A stretch of 33,015 bases of DNA from Lachnospiraceae bacterium (lineage in GTDB: Bacteria > Bacillota > Clostridia > Lachnospirales > Lachnospiraceae): positions 1 through 33,015 of the forward strand of contig JAILLW010000076.1 of assembly GCA_024692955.1 (NCBI GenBank), given 5' to 3'. This document shows positions 15,040 through 21,986 of this stretch, one piece after another. The notes below the pieces were generated by a model, which was not told the DNA's origin, did not search any database, and worked only from the letters and a program-made list of their open reading frames with translations. A program made the position numbers and the translations under genes. The stretch's first letter is position 1, and every line of letters begins with the position of its first letter.

Positions 15040-16395
15040 TTGAAAACGGTTAAAAAGGCAGCATTTCGGAATCTCGGCTGCAAAGTAAACGAATACGAAT
15101 CGGTATTTATGCAACAAAAAATGACGGAGTTCGGGTACGAAATTGTACCATTTGACTCAAAAGCCGACGTGTATGTCATAAATACCTGTACGGTAACGAA
15201 CATCGCGGACAGAAAAAGCCGCCAGATGATCCATCAGGCAAGAAAGCGGAATCCGGAGGCTGTGATCGTGGCCGTGGGCTGCTATGTCCAGACGGATCCG
15301 GAGGGAGCCTCAAAGGACGGCGGCGCCGATCTCCTTATCGGAAACAATCATAAAAAGGATCTTCCGCAGATCCTGGAACGATACTTCCGGGAGGGCGAAA
15401 ATAAGGAGATCATACTGAGCGATCTTTCCGGAGGCTGCGAGTATGAGGATATGCAGGTAGAGAGCACCGCGGAGCATACCAGAGCCTATCTCAAGATCGA
15501 GGACGGCTGCAACCAGTTCTGCTCCTACTGCGCGATCCCCCTCGCAAGAGGAAGGGTACGCTCAAGAAGAGCGGAGGAGATCCGGACGGAAGCCGCATCC
15601 CTTGCCCGGAACGGCTACAGGGAGGTGGTCCTTACCGGGATCCATCTGAGTTCCTACGGGATCGATCTTCACGCAGGGGAGGAAGGAGCGCCGGAATCCT
15701 ACAACGAAGCCGCGAAAACGGGAGGCTTTACGAATCGGGATCTTCTTTCGGTGATCGGGATCCTGTCAGAAACCGACGGGATCGAAAGGATCTGCCTCAG
15801 CTCCCTTGAACCGAGACTTATCACGGAAGAATTCCTCCGGGGGCTTAAGGAGTATCCGAAGATCTGTCCCCACTTTCATCTTTCTCTCCAGAGCGGCTCG
15901 GATGCCACGCTCCGGAGGATGAACCGGCATTATTCCACGGCGGAATTCCGGAACGGGATGGAGCTTCTGAGGAAGTTCTATGAGGATCCGGGGATCACGA
16001 CGGATGTGATCGCGGGATTTCCGGGAGAGACGGAAAAAGAGTTTGAAGAGAGCTTTTCCTTCATCCGGGATGCCGGCTTTTCGAGACTTCACGTATTTCC
16101 CTACTCCAGAAGGAAAGGCACCGTGGCGGACCGCCTGCCGGATCAGGTGGGCAGCGCCGAAAAGGAGGAGCGGGTAAAAAGGCTGATCCTCCTTGGAGAG
16201 AACCTGGAGGAGGCCTTCGCGAAACGGTTTGAAGGAAGAGAGGTCTCCGTGCTCTTCGAGGAGAATAAAGACGGATTATTCAGCGGATTCACCCGGGAAT
16301 ATGTACGGGCATCCGGCAGTTTCCGGGAGGATATGACCGGCAGGATCGTTACCCTAAGACCAAAGGAGATAAAGGACGGAACCTTGTATTTTTAA
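15040..16395 (+). CDS. mtaB: tRNA (N6-threonylcarbamoyladenosine-37-C2) methylthiotransferase
   Basis: Radical-SAM enzyme that converts t6A37 into ms2t6A in ANN-decoding tRNAs; 451 residues. The N-terminal UPF0004 domain has NLGCKVNEYES and INTCTVTNIAD, whose cysteines bind one iron-sulfur cluster. The radical-SAM CxxxCxxC is C157, C161 and C164 in GCNQFCSYC. SLQSGSDATLRRMNR and DVIAGFPGETEKEF are the usual core, and a C-terminal TRAM domain ends the protein. Translation seems to start at TTG 15040, since the conserved N-terminus begins there and the next ATG would delete it; the GGGA upstream is weak. In B. subtilis this gene follows dnaJ-prmA-rsmE; here it stands near but not next to them. 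Confidence 0.93.
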   Translation: MKTVKKAAFRNLGCKVNEYESVFMQQKMTEFGYEIVPFDSKADVYVINTCTVTNIADRKSRQMIHQARKRNPEAVIVAVGCYVQTDPEGASKDGGADLLIGNNHKKDLPQILERYFREGENKEIILSDLSGGCEYEDMQVESTAEHTRAYLKIEDGCNQFCSYCAIPLARGRVRSRRAEEIRTEAASLARNGYREVVLTGIHLSSYGIDLHAGEEGAPESYNEAAKTGGFTNRDLLSVIGILSETDGIERICLSSLEPRLITEEFLRGLKEYPKICPHFHLSLQSGSDATLRRMNRHYSTAEFRNGMELLRKFYEDPGITTDVIAGFPGETEKEFEESFSFIRDAGFSRLHVFPYSRRKGTVADRLPDQVGSAEKEERVKRLILLGENLEEAFAKRFEGREVSVLFEENKDGLFSGFTREYVRASGSFREDMTGRIVTLRPKEIKDGTLYF

Positions 16396-16412
16396 GGGAG
16401 ATGGAGTAAAAT
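16384..16412 (+). promoter_or_regulatory. Promoter of the ireB-ruvX operon
   Basis: TTGTAT at 16384-16389 and TAAAAT at 16407-16412 are spaced by exactly 17 bases. The -35 box overlaps the last codons of mtaB, and the predicted start is about 15 bases before the ireB ribosome binding site. Confidence 0.6.
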
Positions 16413-16434
16413 TATCAACCAGAGGGCTTACACT

Positions 16435-16698
16435 ATGGAGAATTTGGGAAATACACAATTTTTCAGCATCGAAACGGATTCGGCTTCCGTCAAGCAGATG
16501 CTTCACGAGGTTTGTGAAGCCATGCACGACAAGGGCTACAATCCGGTCAATCAGATCGTGGGCTATATCATCTCGGGGGACCCGACCTACATCACCTCGC
16601 ATAACGGCGCAAGGACCAAGATCATGAAATTCGAGCGGGACGAGATCATCGAAGAAATGCTCGAGGAATATATCAAGGTCAATCACTGGGACGAGTAG
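16435..16698 (+). CDS. ireB: IreB family regulatory phosphoprotein (UPF0297)
   Basis: Small protein of 87 residues, usual length. Its nearly invariant core is recognisable: VKQMLHEVCEAMHDKGYNP, QIVGYIISGDPTYITSHNGA and the RDEIIEEML tail. In Enterococcus IreB is phosphorylated on N-terminal threonines by the PASTA kinase IreK and modulates cephalosporin resistance and envelope stress; here T7 (NTQFF) is a candidate site. GAGGG is eight bases before the ATG. It opens the conserved ireB-ruvX-DUF1292 trio (yrzL-yrrK-yrzB of B. subtilis). Confidence 0.95.
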   Translation: MENLGNTQFFSIETDSASVKQMLHEVCEAMHDKGYNPVNQIVGYIISGDPTYITSHNGARTKIMKFERDEIIEEMLEEYIKVNHWDE

Positions 16699-16707
16699 GA
16701 AGATCTT

Positions 16708-17151
16708 ATGCGTATCATGGGATTGGATTACGGATCAAAGACCGTCGGCGTGGCTGTGTCGGATCCGCTTCTTATTACCGCGCAGGGCGTGGAGATCATC
16801 CGCCGGAAAGAGGAGAACAAGCTCCGGCAGACTCTTGCGCGCATCGAGGAGCTGATCGCTGAATATGAAGTCGGCTCCATTGTCCTCGGCTATCCGAAGA
16901 ACATGAACGATACCGAGGGGGAGCGGGCCGGTCTTTCCGCGGAGTTTAAGGAGAAGCTTGAGCGGCGGACGGGGCTTCCCGTCACTCTCTGGGATGAGCG
17001 CCTGACCACCGTGGCGGCGGACAGGACCATGATCGAAGCGGGGATCCGCAGAGAACACCGGAAGGATTATGTGGATATGATCGCGGCCGTTCTGATCCTT
17101 CAGGGGTATCTTGACCGCGAGAATTCCGGGAAAGCCCGGACAGAGGAATAA
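16708..17151 (+). CDS. ruvX: Putative Holliday junction resolvase (YqgF family)
   Basis: RNase H-like nuclease of 147 residues. [20 protein letters not shown] is the family's opening strand with the first catalytic Asp; [14 protein letters not shown] and [11 protein letters not shown] (Glu) follow, and [18 protein letters not shown] carries the last Asp. Family members act on branched DNA or in processing 16S rRNA precursor. It is nine bases after ireB and three bases before the DUF1292 gene, the standard Firmicutes order. Confidence 0.95.
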   Translation: MRIMGLDYGSKTVGVAVSDPLLITAQGVEIIRRKEENKLRQTLARIEELIAEYEVGSIVLGYPKNMNDTEGERAGLSAEFKEKLERRTGLPVTLWDERLTTVAADRTMIEAGIRREHRKDYVDMIAAVLILQGYLDRENSGKARTEE

Positions 17152-17154
17152 CTG

Positions 17155-17430
17155 ATGGAAAAAGTATCCTTTTTGCTGGATGACGGAACAAAGGCGGAGT
17201 TTTATCCCCTTGAGCAGACGAAGCTTTCCGGCCGCACCTATCTTCTTGTTACGGATGCGGAGGAAGGGGACGGGGATGCGCTGATCCTGTGCCAGACGGA
17301 AACGGAGAAGGATGATGCCCGGACGGGAGGGAAGGAACTCACCTATGAGGTGGTGTCGGATGACGAACTCCTCGAGGCGCTTGCCCCGATCTTTGAAAAC
17401 CTTCTTGAGGATATCGAAATAACGAAATGA
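17155..17430 (+). CDS. DUF1292 family protein (YrzB-like)
   Basis: Acidic protein of 91 residues. The FLLDDGTKAEFYPLEQTKLSG opening (read in parts), YLLVTDAEE and ALILCQTET strands, and the closing EVVSDDELLEALAPIFENLL match DUF1292. The function is unknown, but the gene follows ruvX in a very large number of Firmicutes. Its stop is eight bases before the RNase J start. Confidence 0.92.
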   Translation: MEKVSFLLDDGTKAEFYPLEQTKLSGRTYLLVTDAEEGDGDALILCQTETEKDDARTGGKELTYEVVSDDELLEALAPIFENLLEDIEITK

Positions 17431-17437
17431 GGACAAT

Positions 17438-19117
17438 GTGAGCAAACAGAATATGATGCGGTCATCGGCCCTTAGGATCATTCCGCTGGGCGGTCTCGAG
17501 CAGATCGGGATGAACATCACCGTATTTGAATATGAGGACAGTATCATCGTCGTGGACTGCGGACTCGCGTTTCCGGAGGACGATATGCTCGGGGTCGACC
17601 TGGTGATCCCGGATGTCACATATTTAAAGGACAATATCAAAAAAGTAAAAGGCTTTATCATTACGCATGGGCACGAGGATCATATCGGTGCCCTGCCTTA
17701 TGTTTTAAGGGAGATCAACGTACCGATCTACGCGACCCGTCTTACCATGGGGATCATCGAGAACAAGCTGAAAGAGCATGAACTCATGGACTCTACGAGG
17801 CGAAAAGTGGTCACCTTCGGACAGTCCATCAATCTCGGCCAGTTCCGTGTCGAATTCGTCAAGACCAATCACAGCATCGTGGACGCTGCGGCGCTGGCAA
17901 TCTATTCGCCGGCCGGGATCATCGTGCATACCGGCGACTTTAAGGTGGATTACACACCGGTCTTCGGGGATGCCATCGACCTTCAGCGCTTCGCGGAGAT
18001 CGGAAAGAAGGGCGTGCTCGCTCTGATGTGCGATTCCACCAATGCGGAACGCCCCGGATTCACTCCTTCCGAAAAGACCGTGGGGCAGAACCTGGACGCG
18101 CTCTTCGAGGAACACAGCGGTACGAGGATCGTGATCGCGACCTTCGCTTCGAACGTAGACCGGGTTCAGCAGATCATCAACACAGCCTGCAAATTCGGCC
18201 GCAAAGTGGCGATCGAAGGAAGGAGTATGGTCAATATCATCGAGACCGCGACGAATCTGGAATGTCTGCGCGTGCCCGATAATACATTGATCAGTGCGGA
18301 CCAGTTGAAGAATTATCCGGACGAAAAGACGGTCATCATCACGACAGGCTCCCAGGGAGAGAGCATGGCGGCCCTTTCCCGTATGGCGGAGGGAACACAT
18401 AAAAAGGTCCGGATCGGCCCGAACGATACCGTGATCTTTTCCTCACATCCGATCCCCGGCAACGAAAAGGCGGTCACGAACGTGATCAACGAGCTGCTGC
18501 TTCGGGGCGCGGACGTGATCTTTGAGGACGTTCATGTTTCGGGCCATGCCTGCCAGGAGGAGATCAAACTGATCTATTCCCTGGTGCACCCGAAATTCGC
18601 GATCCCCGTTCACGGAGAGTTCAAGCATCTGAAGGCGCAGGCAAAGCTCGCGCTGCAGCTCGGGGTACCGAAGGAGAATATCTTCATCATGCAGTCCGGC
18701 AACGTGCTCGAACTCACGGAGGATCACGCGGAGATCATCGGACAGGTGCATACCGGCGATATTCTTGTGGACGGTCTCGGTGTCGGGGATGTCGGAAATG
18801 TGGTCTTAAGAGACCGGCAGAGGCTTGCGGAAGACGGGATCATCATCGTGACCCTGGGCCTCGACGAAAGCGGACGGTATCTTGTCTGCGGGCCGGAGAT
18901 CGTTTCAAGGGGATTCATCTACGTCAAGGAGTCGGATGAACTGATGGAAGAATCCCGGATGGTGGTCCTCCGTGCCGTGGAAGACTGTCTCGATCGCGGT
19001 GTGCGGGACTGGGGCAAGATCAAGGGAGCGATCCGTGATTCGCTGGGCGGTTTCGTATGGAGCAAAACCAACCGGCGGCCCATGATCCTTCCGATCATTA
19101 TGGAGGTTTCCTACTGA
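17438..19117 (+). CDS. rnj: Ribonuclease J
   Basis: Metallo-beta-lactamase/beta-CASP ribonuclease with 5'-to-3' exonuclease and endonuclease activity in mRNA decay and rRNA maturation. 559 residues, family length. GTG start at 17438. Motifs: RIIPLGGLEQIGMN, zinc-binding HGHEDH at 77-82, HTGDFKVDY, CDSTNAERPG, beta-CASP FASNVDRVQQI and TGSQGESMAALSRM, SSHPIPGNE, DVHVSGHACQEE, and PVHGEFKHL. The C-terminal domain is present. Only one copy is seen, so J1/J2 status is unknown. The last base of its stop codon is the first base of ylbF, indicating translational coupling. Confidence 0.95.
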   Translation: MSKQNMMRSSALRIIPLGGLEQIGMNITVFEYEDSIIVVDCGLAFPEDDMLGVDLVIPDVTYLKDNIKKVKGFIITHGHEDHIGALPYVLREINVPIYATRLTMGIIENKLKEHELMDSTRRKVVTFGQSINLGQFRVEFVKTNHSIVDAAALAIYSPAGIIVHTGDFKVDYTPVFGDAIDLQRFAEIGKKGVLALMCDSTNAERPGFTPSEKTVGQNLDALFEEHSGTRIVIATFASNVDRVQQIINTACKFGRKVAIEGRSMVNIIETATNLECLRVPDNTLISADQLKNYPDEKTVIITTGSQGESMAALSRMAEGTHKKVRIGPNDTVIFSSHPIPGNEKAVTNVINELLLRGADVIFEDVHVSGHACQEEIKLIYSLVHPKFAIPVHGEFKHLKAQAKLALQLGVPKENIFIMQSGNVLELTEDHAEIIGQVHTGDILVDGLGVGDVGNVVLRDRQRLAEDGIIIVTLGLDESGRYLVCGPEIVSRGFIYVKESDELMEESRMVVLRAVEDCLDRGVRDWGKIKGAIRDSLGGFVWSKTNRRPMILPIIMEVSY

Positions 19118-19446
19118 TGGAAAAAGTGATACGTGAGTACACGGATGCGTACGTGGAGAAACTGAAGACCTCGGAGGAGTATCTGAATTACAACCGCCAG
19201 CTCCGGAACATCAAGGATTATCCGGAACTGATGGACAGAATAAATTTTTACCGCGAAGAAAACTTCGTGATCCAGAATAAGTATGAGGGTGATGAACTCT
19301 ATGACAAGCTCGAGGAGTTCTCGAAGAAATACGAAAGCTTTACGGAAAACCCCATCGTCAATGATTTCCTGAGCGCCGAGACCGCGTTCATAAGGATGCT
19401 TCAGGAAGTAAACACCTGCATTATTGAAGGACTGAATTTCGAATGA
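19117..19446 (+). CDS. ylbF: YlbF/YmcA-family regulator
   Basis: All-helical protein of 109 residues. YTDAYVEKLKTSEEYLNYN, DRINFYREENFVIQNK and NDFLSAETAFIRMLQEV are typical of the family. In B. subtilis YlbF, YmcA and YaaT form the Y-complex that directs RNase Y cleavage, so placement directly behind RNase J is functionally coherent. ATG 19117 overlaps the RNase J stop by one base and has GGAGG 11 bases upstream; the longer upstream reading lies inside RNase J and is rejected. Confidence 0.88.
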   Translation: MEKVIREYTDAYVEKLKTSEEYLNYNRQLRNIKDYPELMDRINFYREENFVIQNKYEGDELYDKLEEFSKKYESFTENPIVNDFLSAETAFIRMLQEVNTCIIEGLNFE

Positions 19447-19964
19447 ACCTGAAATCTTTAATTTTTGCCGTACTCGAAACGATCATCAAGGTCGTGGTGC
19501 TCGCGGGGGCCGTGATGCTGATCATACGCGGCGTCGGTGAGGCCTATGACTTCGGCTACCGTGTTTTCAAGGATGAGCCGGTATCCGCAAACAACGGACG
19601 GACGATCACTGTCGGAGTGGCGGAAAACGCTTCCGTCAGGGATGTGGCGGCCATGCTGATGGATAAGGGACTGATCCGGGATGACAAGCTTTTCGTTGTC
19701 CAGGAGATGCTTTCATCGCATCACGGAAAGATCCGGCCGGGCATTTATGATCTCAGCACGGGAATGACCGCGAATGAAATGCTTGCGGTCATGTCTTCGG
19801 AAGAGGACAAGGAAGAGGAGGATTCCGATCCGTCCGGAGATTCCGCCGGCACTTCTCTGACTGAGGACGAGGATTTCCCCGCGGAGGAGATCGGGGGCTA
19901 TCCGGAAGGAATGCCCGAAGAGGAGCTTGCGGACAACGCGCCGGAGGAAGAGGACGGTGAATGA
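19443..19964 (+). CDS. Short MltG/YceG-like membrane protein without catalytic domain
   Basis: Protein of 173 residues. A single transmembrane helix at about 8-28 (VLETIIKVVVLAGAVMLII) is followed by an extracellular LysM-like YceG segment: VAENASVRDVAAMLMDKGLI, then IRPGIYDLSTGMTANEMLAVM. The endolytic-transglycosylase domain that fills the last 200 residues of MltG is missing. Instead there is an acidic tail rich in Glu/Asp/Pro, with no stop-causing frameshift seen. In B. subtilis yrrL (mltG) occupies this same position between yrzB and yrrM, so this is the syntenic equivalent. It probably binds glycan or a partner rather than cutting. It has a 4-base ATGA overlap with ylbF. Confidence 0.8.
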   Translation: MNLKSLIFAVLETIIKVVVLAGAVMLIIRGVGEAYDFGYRVFKDEPVSANNGRTITVGVAENASVRDVAAMLMDKGLIRDDKLFVVQEMLSSHHGKIRPGIYDLSTGMTANEMLAVMSSEEDKEEEDSDPSGDSAGTSLTEDEDFPAEEIGGYPEGMPEEELADNAPEEEDGE

Positions 19965-20637
19965 GGAGCGGACGGAGGTATTCCTTAACTCCCTTGACAG
20001 GGGCAGTACGCCGTATCTGGAAGAGCTTTACGAAGATGCCGTAAAGAGAAAGATCCCGGTGATCCGGCGTCCGACGCAGACGTTTTTAAGATTTCTTCTT
20101 GCGCTTCGCCGGCCTGAAAAGATCCTTGAGATCGGAACCGCCATCGGCTTTTCCGCACTCTTTATGGCTGAATATTGTGACACGGATGTCAGAATTATCA
20201 CGATCGAAAAAAGCGAAAAACTGATCCCGGAAGCCAGGCAGCATTTCAGGGAAGCGAATATGGAAGATCGTATCACACTCCTTGAGGGGGACGCGGCGGA
20301 TATCCTGCCGGAACTCCGGGAGTCCTGCGATCTTATTTTTATGGATGCCGCCAAGGGACAGTACAGCGCGTTTCTTCCGGATGCTTTAAGGCTCTTAAAA
20401 ACGGGAGGCTTGCTGCTTTCGGATAATGTGCTGATGGACGGTGTGGTCATGGAATCGAGGTTTGCCGTGGTAAGGAGAAACCGTACGATCCATGAAAGGA
20501 TGCGCTCCTACCTGAAGGAGATCAAGGATCATCCTCTGCTTGTCACGGACATCCTGCCAGTGGGGGACGGTATCGCGGTGAGCGTGAAGGTCTCCAAAGA
20601 CCCGGAAACTTTCGGAACGGAGCCTGAGGCACGGTAA
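19957..20637 (+). CDS. trmR: tRNA 5-hydroxyuridine methyltransferase
   Basis: Class I SAM O-methyltransferase of 226 residues, the syntenic and sequence match to B. subtilis YrrM, which methylates ho5U34 to mo5U34 in tRNA. Motifs: ILEIGTAIGFSALFMA (SAM site), IITIEKSEKLIPEA, DAADILPEL, DLIFMDAAKGQYSAFLP (metal/SAM Asp) and LLLSDNVLMDG. The start is GTG 19957, ten bases after GGAGG and overlapping the previous gene by eight bases; the upstream ATG at 19927 lies deep inside that gene. The C-terminal tail after VSVKV is unstructured. It should act with the U32 protein downstream, which supplies the hydroxyl group. Confidence 0.88.
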   Translation: MNEERTEVFLNSLDRGSTPYLEELYEDAVKRKIPVIRRPTQTFLRFLLALRRPEKILEIGTAIGFSALFMAEYCDTDVRIITIEKSEKLIPEARQHFREANMEDRITLLEGDAADILPELRESCDLIFMDAAKGQYSAFLPDALRLLKTGGLLLSDNVLMDGVVMESRFAVVRRNRTIHERMRSYLKEIKDHPLLVTDILPVGDGIAVSVKVSKDPETFGTEPEAR

Positions 20638-20644
20638 GCATAAA

Positions 20645-20678
20645 GGTCCCGGGAATCCGGAAAACTCTTTCCCGGGCC
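20645..20678. other. Intercistronic hairpin between trmR and the U32 gene
   Basis: CCCGGGAA (20648-20655) pairs with TTCCCGGG (20669-20676) around 13 bases, extended by GG/CC with one bulged T. No T-tract follows, so it is not a terminator; an mRNA stability or processing hairpin is more likely. Confidence 0.55.
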
Positions 20679-20702
20679 GGTGTATGAAAACAGGGAAACG
20701 GA

Positions 20703-21986
20703 ATGAAAATGATAAGGAAACCCGAACTGCTGATCCCTGCAGGATCCCTTGAGGTCCTTAGGGAAGCGGTCATATACGGAGCCGACGCGGTCTATATCGG
20801 CGGCGATGCCTACGGACTTCGCGCAAAGGCGAAGAACTTTTCCCCGGAAGAGATGGCGGAGGGGATCGCCTTTGCCCACGATCACGGGGTGAAGGTTCAT
20901 GTGACCGCGAACATTCTCGCGCATAATGAAGATCTCGAGGGTGCGGAAGCATATTTTGCGGAGCTTTCGAAACTGGGGCCGGACGCGCTGATCATAGCGG
21001 ATCCGGGTCTTTTTTCCATCGCGGGGAGGATCTGCCCGGAGATTGCGATCCACATTTCCACTCAGGCGAACAATACGAATTATGAGACCTTCCGCTTCTG
21101 GTACGCACAGGGGGCAAAACGGGCAGTCTGCGCGAGGGAGCTTTCCCTTTCCGAGATCCGTTCGATCCGCGATCATATTCCTGAGGATATGGAAGTTGAA
21201 GCCTTTATCCACGGCTCGATGTGCATCTCCTATTCGGGAAGATGCCTTCTGAGCAGTTTCCTTGCGGGACGGGACGCGAACAGGGGCGAATGTACACATC
21301 CCTGCCGATGGAAATATCACGTGATGGAAGAAACGCGGCCCGGAGAGTATTATCCGGTGGAAGAAAACGACAGGGGCACCTACATCTTTAACTCTAAGGA
21401 TCTTTGCATGATCGAATACATTCCGGAAATGATCGATGCCGGGATCGACAGTTTCAAGATCGAAGGAAGGATGAAGAACGCGGCCTATGTCGCCGCCATG
21501 GCAAGGACCTACCGGATCGCCATCGACGATTTCTTCGAGGATCCGGAAAAGTACCGAAAGAAACTTCCGTATTATCGCGAAGAGATCGCAAGATGCACCT
21601 ACCGCCGCTATACGACGGGATTTTATTTCGGAGGAAGGAAAGAGGCTTCCGATACTCAGATCTATGACGAGAGCACCTATATCAGCGAAGCGGTCTACCT
21701 CGGTTTCGTTGAGGAGGTGACTGAGGAGTTCGCTGGAAGGAAAGGACATTTTATCCGGATCACCCAGAAGAACAAGTTCCGGGTGGGAGACGGGATCGAG
21801 CTTATGAAGACGGACGGAAGGAATCTTTCCGTGAAGGTTCTGGAGATTCTGACCGAAGACGGGGTGAGCAGGGACAGCGCGCCCCACGCGAAGGAGAAGC
21901 TTTATGTCAGACTTGATTCCGGCGGGGCCGTAAAGTATGATATTCTCCGTATGAATGTACAGGAAAAGGAAGGGAAAACGGAATGA
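20703..21986 (+). CDS. Peptidase U32 family tRNA hydroxylation protein (TrhP-like)
   Basis: U32-family protein of 427 residues. Members of this type (TrhP; YrrN/YrrO in B. subtilis) form 5-hydroxyuridine at tRNA position 34, using prephenate-derived chemistry and an iron-sulfur cluster. Motifs: PELLIPAGSLEVLREAV, YGADAVYIGG, ISTQANNTNYETFRFW, EAFIHGSMCISYSGRCLLS with its cysteines, ANRGECTHPCRWKY and SKDLCMIEYIP, IDSFKIEGRMK. The four cysteines needed for a cluster are visible in these segments. Only one U32 gene is present, where B. subtilis has two in tandem. It ends in a 4-base ATGA overlap with glnN. Confidence 0.88.
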   Translation: MKMIRKPELLIPAGSLEVLREAVIYGADAVYIGGDAYGLRAKAKNFSPEEMAEGIAFAHDHGVKVHVTANILAHNEDLEGAEAYFAELSKLGPDALIIADPGLFSIAGRICPEIAIHISTQANNTNYETFRFWYAQGAKRAVCARELSLSEIRSIRDHIPEDMEVEAFIHGSMCISYSGRCLLSSFLAGRDANRGECTHPCRWKYHVMEETRPGEYYPVEENDRGTYIFNSKDLCMIEYIPEMIDAGIDSFKIEGRMKNAAYVAAMARTYRIAIDDFFEDPEKYRKKLPYYREEIARCTYRRYTTGFYFGGRKEASDTQIYDESTYISEAVYLGFVEEVTEEFAGRKGHFIRITQKNKFRVGDGIELMKTDGRNLSVKVLEILTEDGVSRDSAPHAKEKLYVRLDSGGAVKYDILRMNVQEKEGKTE

